NCBI GenBank assembly: GCA_027214345.1
Contig: JAPWHR010000016.1
Coordinates: 62,001-126,000, forward strand
Source: Comamonadaceae bacterium G21597-S1
GTDB lineage: Bacteria; Pseudomonadota; Gammaproteobacteria; Burkholderiales; Burkholderiaceae_C
Length of the DNA: 64,000 bases
Direction of reading: 5' to 3'
The notes under the pieces were generated by a model. That model did no database searches and was not told the DNA's origin. It worked only from the letters and a program-made list of their open reading frames with translations. Positions within the stretch are counted from its first letter, which is position 1, and every line of letters starts with the position of its first letter. Made by a program: the position numbers and the translations under genes. Below are positions 52,213 through 60,672 of this stretch, one piece after another.

Positions 52213-52335
52213 GCGCGGCCATCGATGCCGAGGCGTGTTTCAGCATGCTGGAGGACGGTGGAAGCTGGTCTTCCCTTTTTCACCCCTCTGCGGCGGTCAG
52301 GTGCTGCGTTTCTCCGACCTCGAACGGTGCGTGAC
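52213..52335 (+). pseudogene. Decayed duplicate of the central hxlR segment
   Basis: These 123 bases match 50764-50885 inside the intact hxlR gene at roughly 90 percent by eye, in the same orientation (shared runs include CGAGGCGTGTTTCAGCATG and GGTGCTGCGTTTCTCCGACC). Small indels near 52256 and 52270 break the reading frame, and flanking parts of hxlR are missing. It cannot encode a regulator. The two copies bracket the map/ParD-like cassette. Confidence 0.8.
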
Positions 52336-52458
52336 AAACATGCGAACAACGGATTGACAGCGGAGATGCGCGCTCTCGAATGGCGCCATGCGCCGCGTCA
52401 TTCATCGGCGTTCGCGGCTTGACACGGGTACACCGGCAGGGTGGCAGGCGTGTCGGAC

Positions 52459-53748
52459 TCACCGGACTCTGTGCACGTCGAACGCCGAGATGGCAGCCGC
52501 CGCATTGCCCCACGCCTGCCGGATATACGAGGCGACGGCGGCAATGTCCTCATCGCTCAGGGTCTGACCGAAAGGTGGCATGCCAAAGGGCTGCGGATTG
52601 CCCGCCGTGGTTGGCGCGAAGCCGCCATTGCGGATGACTTGCACCAGGTTGTTGGGGGTGTGCAGCAACACGGCCCGGTTGCCTGCCAACGCAGGGTGGA
52701 TGGACGGCACGCCTTGTCCCTCGTCGCCGTGGCATGTCGCGCATTGCTCCTCGTAGATCTTCTTGCCCCGGTCCAGAACAGCAGAGGATGCTCGCGTGGT
52801 TTCCTTGTGGTCGCGCTCGCGCACCGGAATGCTTGCGAGATACTCCACCATGGCCTTTACGTCCTGCGGGGTCAGGTACTGCGTGCTGCTGTAAACGACA
52901 TCCGCCATCGGGCCCGATACGGTCGCGTGCCGGGACACTCCGCTTTTGAGAAGCTGGATGGCCTCCTCGCGCGGCCATGTCTGCAGGCCTGCCTCGTTCG
53001 GACTCGCAAGCGAAGGCGCATACCAGGCCTCGTCCGGCATGAGTCCGCCAGCGAATTGGGCGTTCAGAATCGTCGCACCGAAGCCGTTGCGGCTGGAGTG
53101 GCAGGCAGCGCAGTGCGCCAACCCCTCCACGAGATAGCGCCCGCGGTTCCATTCAGCCGTCTCCTGCGTGTCCGGTTGCAGGTCTCCGGCGCGGAAGAAC
53201 ATGGCCCGCCAAAGTGCCAATGCAGCCTGCGTGTTGTACGGAAACGCAAGCGCGTGTGCCTTGTTCGCCTGCTCCACGGGTTGCACCGTCCGCAGGTACG
53301 CCAATAGCGCGTCAGAGTCTTCGCGGGTGACGTTCATGTAGCTCGGGTACGGGAAGGCCGGGTACAGCAGTCGGCCATCTTTGGAGCGACCATGGTGCAT
53401 GGCTCGCCAGAACTCCGCCGCCGACCAGCTTCCGATGCCCGTCTTGGGGTCTGGCGTGATGTTGGGCGCGAACACGGTTCCGAACGGCGTTTCGATGCCG
53501 CGGCCGCCGGCATATTCCGCCCCGCCGGACATGCTGTGGCATCCCATGCAGTTGCCTGCACGCGCCAGGTAGGCACCCCGCGCGATGTGCGCCGGGTTGG
53601 CTGTGGCCGATGTGATCGCTCCCGTGTCCAGCGGGGCTTCGCCACGGACGTTCATCCACGCGACGAGCACACCAACAAGAACGAAGAGTCCTGCGACGTA
53701 CCGCAACAAGAAGACCCAGCGGCGACCGGTAGCTCTGGGGATCTTCAC
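52459..53748 (-). CDS. Tri-haem cytochrome c, alcohol/gluconate dehydrogenase cytochrome-subunit type
   Basis: A 429-residue membrane-anchored cytochrome. An N-terminal anchor helix spans about 12-32, then three class I haem sites: CMGCH 67-71, CAACH 213-217 and CATCH 336-340, each with a later Met ligand candidate. The arrangement is that of the cytochrome subunit of membrane dehydrogenases (AdhB/gluconate dehydrogenase subunit II), which pass electrons to quinone in the periplasm. No flavin or PQQ dehydrogenase gene is adjacent. Its start overlaps the stop of the di-haem cytochrome gene by four bases. Confidence 0.92.
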   Translation of the reverse strand: MKIPRATGRRWVFLLRYVAGLFVLVGVLVAWMNVRGEAPLDTGAITSATANPAHIARGAYLARAGNCMGCHSMSGGAEYAGGRGIETPFGTVFAPNITPDPKTGIGSWSAAEFWRAMHHGRSKDGRLLYPAFPYPSYMNVTREDSDALLAYLRTVQPVEQANKAHALAFPYNTQAALALWRAMFFRAGDLQPDTQETAEWNRGRYLVEGLAHCAACHSSRNGFGATILNAQFAGGLMPDEAWYAPSLASPNEAGLQTWPREEAIQLLKSGVSRHATVSGPMADVVYSSTQYLTPQDVKAMVEYLASIPVRERDHKETTRASSAVLDRGKKIYEEQCATCHGDEGQGVPSIHPALAGNRAVLLHTPNNLVQVIRNGGFAPTTAGNPQPFGMPPFGQTLSDEDIAAVASYIRQAWGNAAAAISAFDVHRVR

Positions 53749-54470
53749 TGCGCGTCACTTCCGCAGCGCATCGCATGCAGCTGCGCGGCAGGAGGCGCCG
53801 GCTTGGTGCCGCTTGGCAAGGTCTGGGCTGAAAGCCACCTGGCCATGACCGAAACCTCATCGAGCGACAGCCGCCTGGCAATGTCGGCCATGCAGTCGGG
53901 TGCTTTTGCCCTTCGTTGGTCGGTTCGCCACGCACCGAGCTGGGCCATCAGATAGTCGGCAGGCAGTGTGAGCAGGCCCGGCGTCGCTGGCAGAGCACCC
54001 GCCATTTGCTGACCATGGCAGGAGGTGCAGGCGGGGATGCCGCGCTCCGGAGCCCCTTGCCGGACCAGCTTCTTGGCGGTGCCTTCCTCGAGCGGGGTCA
54101 GCCTGGTTGCCTGCGCTGCTGGATATGGCAGGTCGAGCTCGGCAAAAAAATTCGAAATGTCTCGAAGGTAGGCGTCCGACATGTGCTGCACGAGGTGATG
54201 CATGGGCTCGTACCGGCGCAGCCCAGCCTTGAAGTTCTGCAACTGGTTGTAGAGATAACCCGACGGCTTGCCGGCAATGCGCGGAAAGTAGCCCTGGTTC
54301 GTGGCTCGGCCTTCCTTGCCGTGGCACACAACGCAGGCCTGCATGCGCTGGGCCATCGTGTTCTGCATACCTGCACCGAGCGGATGTGTCTCGGTGGCCT
54401 GGCTCCACGACGATGCCAGACCCGCAAGCAGAAGCAACCCCCCGCCGCATTGACGTATCGAACGTATCAC
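53745..54470 (-). CDS. Di-haem cytochrome c4-like protein
   Basis: A 241-residue periplasmic protein. A signal peptide covers about residues 1-25, then CVVCH at 46-50 and CTSCH at 148-152 in two similar halves, each with a downstream Met candidate (YEPM; AQLGAW region). This is the cytochrome c4 pattern. The GTG start at 54470 overlaps the stop of the DUF2970 gene by four bases (GTGA), which fixes it; the longer upstream frame has no conservation. It probably carries electrons between the tri-haem protein and an oxidase. Confidence 0.88.
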   Translation of the reverse strand: MIRSIRQCGGGLLLLAGLASSWSQATETHPLGAGMQNTMAQRMQACVVCHGKEGRATNQGYFPRIAGKPSGYLYNQLQNFKAGLRRYEPMHHLVQHMSDAYLRDISNFFAELDLPYPAAQATRLTPLEEGTAKKLVRQGAPERGIPACTSCHGQQMAGALPATPGLLTLPADYLMAQLGAWRTDQRRAKAPDCMADIARRLSLDEVSVMARWLSAQTLPSGTKPAPPAAQLHAMRCGSDAQ

Positions 54471-54655
54471 TGCAACGTGCTCACGGCCAGGCTCGCCAAC
54501 CCAAAGAGGGTGACCAGGAAAACGACCAGCAGAACGATGGCCACCGCGAACAGTCCCAGCGGCTTCACCCTGGCCAGGTCTTCGCCGCTGCCGGAGCGAC
54601 GTCCAATTCCGATGAAGCTCCACAACACGGTACGGATGTAAACAAGCAGATTCAT
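54467..54655 (-). CDS. DUF2970 small membrane protein
   Basis: A 62-residue protein. The N-terminal RTVLWSFIGIGRRSG segment and one C-terminal transmembrane helix match DUF2970, a family of small betaproteobacterial and gammaproteobacterial inner-membrane proteins often beside cytochrome oxidase genes. It is the first gene of the three-gene cytochrome operon, so an accessory role in respiratory-complex assembly is plausible but unproved. Confidence 0.82.
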   Translation of the reverse strand: MNLLVYIRTVLWSFIGIGRRSGSGEDLARVKPLGLFAVAIVLLVVFLVTLFGLASLAVSTLQ

Positions 54656-54725
54656 GACAGCACCTCGGTGGCAAATATCGCGCCATTCCCGTTGGATTGA
54701 AAGCCTCAGAATCGTCAAAAACTTG

Positions 54726-54814
54726 CATATCAGATGCAGGAGGATGGGGTTTTTGTCGTTTGAAAGTGGCGCTTCAGTACAGTTGCGCGAACTCCATGTT
54801 TTTCCCATATCAGA
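54726..54814. repeat. Direct repeat CATATCAGA, candidate MocR binding sites
   Basis: CATATCAGA occurs at 54726-54734 and 54806-54814, 80 bp apart, in the divergent region between the cytochrome operon and the MocR gene. MocR regulators such as GabR and PdxR bind paired direct repeats in this position. The match is short, so the evidence is modest. Confidence 0.35.
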
Positions 54815-54826
54815 GTCGAAGGATGC

Positions 54827-56242
54827 ATGACCATGAAGCGCTACGAAACACTCGCCGATGACATTTCGGCGTCCATCGCGAGCGGCGCCTTTCGACCGGG
54901 CGACCGGCTTCCCTCTGTCCGCGATACGAGCGAAAGCCGTGGTGTCAGCCCTTCGACCGTCTTTCAGGCCTACTATCTGCTGGAGGCACGTGGGCTGGTG
55001 GAGGCGCGGGCGCGCTCCGGATACTTCGTGAGCCAGGCCAGCACGGTGCGGAACGAGCCGTCGGCTTCCGAACCCCCTGCGCAGGAGCAGGAAGTCGAAG
55101 TCTCGGAGCTTGTGTTCCAGATTCTGGGTCACGCGCGCAATCGAAGCCTCGTTCCCCTGGGGTCGGCTTTTCCCAGCCCGGCACTGTTCCCGCTGCCAAA
55201 GCTCGCACTGGCGCTGGGGAAGGCGGCCCGGAACCTGGACGTCTGGAAGACGGTCGAGGACCTCGCTCCGGGCAGCGCCGACCTGCGCCGGCAGATTGCC
55301 CTGCGTTATCTGGCGATGGGTTGCAACGTGGATGTCCAGGAACTGGTCATCACGAACGGGGCGATGGAAGCGCTCAACCTCTGCCTCGAGACCGTGACCC
55401 GTCCGGGTGACCTCGTCGCCATTGAATCCCCCACGTTTTATGCGGCGCTGCAAGCCCTGGAGCGCCTGAACCTGCGGGCGGTCGAGGTGGCCACGCACCC
55501 CCGCACCGGTATCGACGTTCACGCGCTTGCAGCCGTGCTCGAGCGGCACCCGGTGAAGGCTTGCTGGCTGATGCCGAACTTCCAGAATCCACTGGGCAGC
55601 TTGATGCCTGAACCCGCAAGACAGGCGCTGCTTGCCCTGCTCGCCCAGTACGACATTCCCTTGATCGAGGATGATGTCTACGGCGAGCTGTACTTCGGTC
55701 CCCACAAACCGCGACCGGTGAAATCGTGGGACAAGACGGGCCTGGTGATGCACTGCAGCTCGTTCTCCAAATCCCTCGCGCCGGGCTACCGGGTGGGATG
55801 GACGGCCGCCGGCCGGTTCGCGGCCGCGGTCGGCAAGCGCAAGCTGATGCGCTCGCTTTCCGCATGCGTTCCCGCACAGGAGGGCTTGTCCGAATACCTG
55901 CAGCGTGGCGGATACGACCGGCACCTGCGGCAGCTGCGCCTGGCGCTCGCCGCGCAGCGGCGGTTGACGGTGCGCCTGGTTGCCAGGCACTTCCCGACGG
56001 GCACGAAAGTGACGCAGCCCGATGGCGGCTATTTCGTCTGGGTGGAGCTGCCGCAGACCATCGATGCGCTCGAACTGCACCGCCTGTCGCTTTCACAGGC
56101 CATCAGCATCGCACCGGGACACCTGTTCTCCGCCGACCATCGTTATTCGCATCACCTTCGAATCAACTTCGGCCACCCCGAGAACAAGCAATTCGAACAA
56201 GCCGTCAAGACCGTCGGAAAGATTGCCCGGGCCCTCGCATAG
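54827..56242 (+). CDS. MocR-type regulator: GntR winged helix fused to a PLP aminotransferase domain
   Basis: A 471-residue protein (ATG at 54827, or 54833 with better ribosome-site spacing). The GntR domain covers about 1-75 (YETLADDISASIASGAFRPGDRLPSVRDTSESRGV) and the fold I aminotransferase domain about 95-471, with the PLP Lys at about 315 in SSFSKSLAPGYRVGW and Asp/Tyr cofactor contacts in EDDVYGELYF. It is a PdhR/EnuR-like single polypeptide regulator. It is divergent from the cytochrome operon across 171 bp and may regulate it, or an unlinked amino-compound gene. Confidence 0.92.
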   Translation: MTMKRYETLADDISASIASGAFRPGDRLPSVRDTSESRGVSPSTVFQAYYLLEARGLVEARARSGYFVSQASTVRNEPSASEPPAQEQEVEVSELVFQILGHARNRSLVPLGSAFPSPALFPLPKLALALGKAARNLDVWKTVEDLAPGSADLRRQIALRYLAMGCNVDVQELVITNGAMEALNLCLETVTRPGDLVAIESPTFYAALQALERLNLRAVEVATHPRTGIDVHALAAVLERHPVKACWLMPNFQNPLGSLMPEPARQALLALLAQYDIPLIEDDVYGELYFGPHKPRPVKSWDKTGLVMHCSSFSKSLAPGYRVGWTAAGRFAAAVGKRKLMRSLSACVPAQEGLSEYLQRGGYDRHLRQLRLALAAQRRLTVRLVARHFPTGTKVTQPDGGYFVWVELPQTIDALELHRLSLSQAISIAPGHLFSADHRYSHHLRINFGHPENKQFEQAVKTVGKIARALA

Positions 56243-56372
56243 CATCATCGCGCATGCGCCGGGCTTGTCGTCGGCACCGGCGCGCAGCCACCTGGCGCAC
56301 CATCGACGCGTGATGCGTGATCCTTCCGAACGGCTGGAGCTGGCAGCCCACGCGTTCGCGGGCATGACGTTC

Positions 56373-56978
56373 TCACGATCGCATCAGTGCACTCTTGCGC
56401 TCGATGATGCGTGACACCAGCCCGTATGCGACTGCCTCCTCGGCCGACAGCCAGCGGTCGCGCTCGATGTCGACCAGCACCGCCTCCAGCGACTTGCCGG
56501 TCTCACGCGCGATGGTGCGCGCTATGCGCTCGCGCGCCTTGACAATTTCGCGCGCCTGGATGGCGATGTCGCTGGCCGGCCCGCCGGCGCCGCCGCTGGG
56601 CTGGTGGATCAGAAAGCGCGTGTTGGGCAGGCAATAACGCCGCTCGCGCGGCGCCGACAGGTACAGATGGGTCGCGGCGCTGCCGACCCAGCCGGTGCCG
56701 ATCATGTTCACCGGCGCAGCGATGAAGCGCACGATGTCGTGAATCGCATCGCCGGACTCCAGATGCCCACCCGGCGAACTCACCAGCATGTCGATGGCAT
56801 CGGCGCTGTCGGCGTCCAGCGCAATCAGCCGGCGCGCAATGTCGGCGGCCATCACGTCGGTAATGGCGCCGAAGACCAGCACGGTGCGCGACTTGAATGC
56901 TTTTTCCTCCAGATACGCGGTGCGCGGCTCGGCGGCGCCAGAAGGCAGTGTTGTAGGTTCGGTTTCGGGAGATTGCAT
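56373..56978 (-). CDS. ClpP-like serine protease (accessory Clp proteolytic subunit)
   Basis: A 201-residue ClpP/crotonase-fold protease. The catalytic triad is preserved as Ser100 (GWVGSAATHL), His125 (RFLIHQPSGG) and Asp174 (IERDRWLSAEEAVAYGLV). The oxyanion loop differs from housekeeping ClpP (GQAASM), and the N-terminus carries a 25-residue Pro/Thr-rich extension. No clpX or tig lies nearby, so this is a second, specialised ClpP. It is divergent from an ECF sigma factor; regulated proteolysis linked to that sigma factor is only a guess. Confidence 0.88.
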   Translation of the reverse strand: MQSPETEPTTLPSGAAEPRTAYLEEKAFKSRTVLVFGAITDVMAADIARRLIALDADSADAIDMLVSSPGGHLESGDAIHDIVRFIAAPVNMIGTGWVGSAATHLYLSAPRERRYCLPNTRFLIHQPSGGAGGPASDIAIQAREIVKARERIARTIARETGKSLEAVLVDIERDRWLSAEEAVAYGLVSRIIERKSALMRS

Positions 56979-57080
56979 GGCGAGTCCTGGTAGTCAAAAC
57001 GTGTAGACGAATGCCACGTGGATGGTGTGACAGCCGCCACCGGAAACGGCCGGGACAGAATGTTGTGGCACCATGCGCCC

Positions 57081-57890
57081 ATGCACGACGACCGCCACCT
57101 GACCCTGCTCATCAATACCGACCGTCGCCGCCTGGTGCGCGCCGCTACCCGTCTGCTGGGCATGGCGGACGCCGAAGACGCGGTGCAGGACGCCTATGTG
57201 CGAGCACTCGAGGCACGCGTCACTACGACACCCCGACCCGACGCGGCCCAGGCCTGGCTGCTCACCGTCATGCGCAACCTGGCCATCGACCGCCTGCGGC
57301 GGCGCCAGTGGATGGCGCATTGGCTGGCAGGAACGCAGCCCGAAGACACGGCACCCATTGCAGCACCTTCGGCCGAAATGGAAGTGGCATTGGCGCAAGA
57401 AGCCGCCCGCGCCCTGCGCCTGCTCGCGACCCACCTGACACCCGCGGACGGCGCCGCGCTGCTGCTGCACGTGGTGTTCGAGGCCGGCCACACCGAGATC
57501 GCACAGGCCAGCGGACGGTCGGCTGCGGGCAGCCGGCAGCAATTGCGGCGGGCGCTGCTGCGACTGCGGCAAGCGGGTCGCGCGTCGGCGCACCCGCCGT
57601 ACCCCGAGCATGATGCCGGCGACGAGACCGTCTTTCGTCTGTATCTGCAGTCACTGCAGTTACGCGACCCGCGGGCTTTGTGGGCGATGCTGCGCGACCC
57701 GCCGGTCCATGCGTCGGCAAAGGTGTTCTCGTCTGCGACCCGAGGCGCGGCATCGCCCGACAGGATGGGCTGTGGCATCGTTCACGCAGGCGGACAGTTG
57801 GGCCTGGTCGTGACGCTGGACGGCGTTCGGTTGTGTGTCGTGCCGCTGGGGGTGCAGGCCGAACGCGCATCCGAGTCCGCGTTGCTCTGA
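57081..57890 (+). CDS. ECF-type sigma factor with C-terminal extension (SigJ-like)
   Basis: About 269 residues (ATG at 57081; an ATG at 57018 would add 21). Region 2 is RRRLVRAATRLLGMADAEDAVQDAYVRALE and WLLTVMRNLAIDRLRRRQW; region 4 is LTPADGAALLLHVVFEAGHTEIAQASGRS...LRRALLRLR. Beyond residue 185 lies a roughly 80-residue tail (ETVFRLYLQSLQLRDPRALW) like the SnoaL-type domain of ECF41/SigJ factors, where it modulates activity. No anti-sigma factor is seen. It is divergent from the ClpP-like gene. Confidence 0.85.
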   Translation: MHDDRHLTLLINTDRRRLVRAATRLLGMADAEDAVQDAYVRALEARVTTTPRPDAAQAWLLTVMRNLAIDRLRRRQWMAHWLAGTQPEDTAPIAAPSAEMEVALAQEAARALRLLATHLTPADGAALLLHVVFEAGHTEIAQASGRSAAGSRQQLRRALLRLRQAGRASAHPPYPEHDAGDETVFRLYLQSLQLRDPRALWAMLRDPPVHASAKVFSSATRGAASPDRMGCGIVHAGGQLGLVVTLDGVRLCVVPLGVQAERASESALL

Positions 57891-58243
57891 TTGCGACAGC
57901 GCCGCACCGGTCACAGGGGCGCGCTAGGCATTCTTGCCGCACCGGTGGCGGTTTCAGTAGCGGCAGGCCACCAACGATTCGAAACGATGCTGGCGGTGGC
58001 GGTGGCGGTTCGATGCGATTGCAGACTGGTCGTCTGGGGGGCGGTCCTCGCGGTCGGTGGAAGGCTGCGTCGACCAGCAGGTCTCGACCAACAGCAGACA
58101 TTCGTCGCCAGGGTGAAATCAAGCGTGCCGACCACACCGGCATACGTGGCCTCGCGTTCCTCGGGTACTCCACTCACGACTGGATATCATGGAATTTCTG
58201 CAGCAAACACGCCTTTAGGCGTCAGAAATGCGGAGTTCCCAAC
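57891..58243. other. 353-bp intergenic region at the start of the atypical segment
   Basis: No gene is supported. A short tandem repeat (TGGCGG three times, 57991-58008) is present. G+C falls toward the right end just before the glyoxalase-family pseudogene. I found no tRNA end or direct repeat that would mark an integration site. Confidence 0.45.
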
Positions 58244-58613
58244 ATGACTATGACAACTGAATTCGTAATTGCAACGCCTGTACTTGCTTCTCTTGACATC
58301 AAACGTAGTGTCGAGGTCTTCTGTTCAAAGCTCGGCTTCACCAAGATTCACGAAGAACAGGGGACGTACGGAATCGTCTCCGGCGGCTCAGTCAGCATCC
58401 ATTTTTTGGGCTTGCGGCGACCGGAAGATTGCCGAAGCAACAGGATGCAGGGTCGGCGTACGGGGAATCGAACAGCTATATGCGCAGTGCGTGAAAAGCG
58501 GCATAGTCCACCCGAAGGCTCCCCTCAGAAAGGCGCCTTGGGGAAACCATGAATTTGCGATTCTTGACCCCGATGGGAGCCTTGTCACGTTCTATGAGCC
58601 CGCTGATGCTTAA
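58244..58613 (+). pseudogene. Frameshifted VOC (glyoxalase/bleomycin-resistance) family gene
   Basis: The first part reads MTMTTEFVIATPVLASLDIKR and IHEEQGTYGIVSGGSVSIHF in one frame; the rest, WACGDRKIAEATGCRVGV to the typical VOC ending FAILDPDGSLVTFYEPADA, is in the +1 frame. The switch falls in a run of six T at 58402-58407; five T would restore a single 122-residue protein. Either the gene is broken or the sequence has one extra T. VOC proteins bind antibiotics or isomerise small substrates. Composition is less G+C-rich than the flanks. Confidence 0.85.
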
Positions 58614-58811
58614 CCCCTTACTTCGCCCGCATCGGCGGGAGCCGACCAGAAGCAGACGTGCGCTCCAGGGACGGCAGGTTCGCGTTTCGAGCCCTAAAGC
58701 CGCGAGTTTCAGGTAGTTCGTTCTTGCAGGATTTCTGGGACACTTGCCGAGCGGCGTGTCACTCAAGCTAAGACCTCTGCCTGGGGCGGTGATACTCAAA
58801 CTGAAAGAATC

Positions 58812-59468
58812 ATGCAATCTGATGACTCCGGCAAGGCCTCGTCCGATGAACTCGCCAGAATTTTGGCGTTGTCGGAAAAGTTTGACGAGGATGTGCTTTG
58901 CTTGCTCAAGGCCGGCTGGAGTACATCAACCCAGCGGGTAAGCATCAGCATGGCGTACTGCAAAGCAGCCATCGAACACGCTATCAGCCAGCGAGTCCTC
59001 ATCGAGGCAGGACTACACGGGACAGCACTTAGTCTCATACGCCTTCATTTTGAGGCTGTAGTTAGGGCGGCATGGTCGTTGCAGGGCGCAAAGGACGAGT
59101 GGGTCGAAAAATTCTGCAGGCCGGTGCGTGATGGAGACTTTTCAGAGCCGCAGATGGGGCCCCCCATTCCTGCCATGCTCGATGCAATCAAACAGTACGC
59201 TCCTGATGCAGCCCGTGAGTTCGCCCGACTCAATGAAACGACGAAAGTGATGCATTCGTTCGTGCATGGTGGAGCGCATCTGGTCGTTCATGCACTCAGG
59301 GGATACCCACGAGACAAACTGGTCGCAGTAATGATGAATCGCAATCTGCTAACTCTGCAGCTGACCAACGTCATCGTGATTGGAAGCCAAATGCCGAATC
59401 TTAGAGGCAGCGTTGGCAAACTTGGAGCAGTGCATGCCGCGTGCATGCCCCCACTGGGCCGAGTCTGA
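58812..59468 (+). CDS. Uncharacterised helical protein
   Basis: A 218-residue, mostly helical, soluble protein that I do not recognise with confidence. The segment SISMAYCKAAIEHAISQRVLIEAGLHGTALSLIRLHFEAVVRAAWSLQG resembles helical-bundle families such as DUF5677 or HEPN-like proteins (paired polar/His positions), and the later MHSFVHGGAHLVVHAL is notable for its histidines. It lies in the low-G+C segment next to the frameshifted VOC gene. The function is unknown. Confidence 0.6.
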   Translation: MQSDDSGKASSDELARILALSEKFDEDVLCLLKAGWSTSTQRVSISMAYCKAAIEHAISQRVLIEAGLHGTALSLIRLHFEAVVRAAWSLQGAKDEWVEKFCRPVRDGDFSEPQMGPPIPAMLDAIKQYAPDAAREFARLNETTKVMHSFVHGGAHLVVHALRGYPRDKLVAVMMNRNLLTLQLTNVIVIGSQMPNLRGSVGKLGAVHAACMPPLGRV

Positions 59469-59685
59469 ACGAGTCAGAGTGGTCAAGCCTTGAGACTGGC
59501 CCTTTCCGACCAGGAGCGGTCGTTCGGCGGCTTATTCCAAAGCAGTCACTCGAGCGCTGCCGCGGGTTGCAGTTGAAGGTGGACAGCATCTCGCCGGGCC
59601 GCCGCGTCAACACATCAGGTTCAAGCTGCCCACCAAGGCTTTGGCGTGACATAGCCGTCCAAACGGTGGGAGGTTGAGCATTTTG

Positions 59686-60186
59686 CTACCCATGCAGCGC
59701 TGCCTCAGCGATTTGTTGTACTCTAGCCAAAGTGATTCCATGCTTCTGCTCGAGGGCGAGAGGATGGTCCGTCGGCTCAAGAATGATGGTGGGCCGTTCT
59801 CCAACCGGCATCGTTTGCACTGATGTTCCGAGGCTGAGCGTCGTAGGCTCGTACGGTAGTGCGCTCTGCAGCCATCCGAAATACGGAGTTTCACTTTCGC
59901 GACCCGCGCTGTTCCACAATTCGCAAGAACGAAGAAAGTTCTTCTCGCTCAAAGAAACCCAGGCCAGCCAAATGAACGGACCTGGGCCGTCTATTACGGG
60001 CAGCAGGATGCGGCCGAGGACAAAGAAATGCTCTCCGTCTACAACACACTGGTCGGAATTCAGCGCACCGCGAGCGTTGCGCTCACCTTCCGGCAAAGAT
60101 AGCCAGAATGCAGGGGCGGACGGACCAAAACACATCGGCAGTTCATCGTGGTGTTGCCCACATGTTGCGCATATAAAGCCGGTCAT
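59686..60186 (-). CDS. DUF2199 family protein
   Basis: A 166-residue protein. The start MTGFICATCGQHHDELPMCFGPSAP and the core NSDQCVVDGEHFFVLGRILLPV, then WVSLSEKNF, are the DUF2199 signature, including a CxxCG pair that may bind zinc. The ATG at 60186 gives normal family length; the open frame to 60561 is not conserved. Function unknown; members are commonly found on mobile or variable regions and near toxin-immunity loci, which is consistent with this segment. Confidence 0.8.
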   Translation of the reverse strand: MTGFICATCGQHHDELPMCFGPSAPAFWLSLPEGERNARGALNSDQCVVDGEHFFVLGRILLPVIDGPGPFIWLAWVSLSEKNFLRSCELWNSAGRESETPYFGWLQSALPYEPTTLSLGTSVQTMPVGERPTIILEPTDHPLALEQKHGITLARVQQIAEAALHG

Positions 60187-60672
60187 TCTGATGACCAACA
60201 GGTATCGCTCTTCTGTAGTCTGGGCAAATTTAATAAAACCAAGAACACCTCCGGTGAAAAAGCCCAGGGCAATGGTAGTTTCGCCTGTCGCCAATTCTCG
60301 AACTATAAACGCGAAGGGTGCTCTGCTGGCGTCAAGCAGACCTTCGCAATCCGACCAGGAGCGGGTGCTCACGGGTGTCAGCTTTCGGGCGGCGGAAATG
60401 TCTTTACTGTCGCGGTTCCATAAAGCTGCCGCTCGGTTCGCGGAGTCCCCTCGGCATTGCTGACATTGGCGGCGGAAAAGTCTGGGACAGGATTGCAACG
60501 TTTGCGGTCGATCAGCATCATTGGGCGTAATCACGCTATGTGGCATCAAGCAGTCGTTCACCTAGTGGCGATGTGCACGAACGACGGCTGAGTGAAATGG
60601 AGCAGGTGTATGCATAACGAGCAAAGCGCCTGTCAGAATCGTCTCCGGAATTCATCAGGGACGGAAGCCCAC
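60187..60672. other. 486-bp intergenic region
   Basis: No supported gene. It separates the DUF2199 gene (minus) from the large plus-strand gene and must hold the promoter of the latter. The last 20 bases contain a weak GGGACGGAAG ribosome-binding site before the ATG at 60673. Confidence 0.45.

Noticed and set aside
57991-58008. TGGCGG triplet repeat as a possible regulatory satellite
   Set aside because: Only three copies in G+C-rich sequence; no position relative to a promoter supports a role.
59441-59677. Small plus-strand open frame of 78 codons between the helical protein and DUF2199 genes
   Set aside because: No ribosome-binding site or recognisable pattern; it overlaps the end of the upstream gene.
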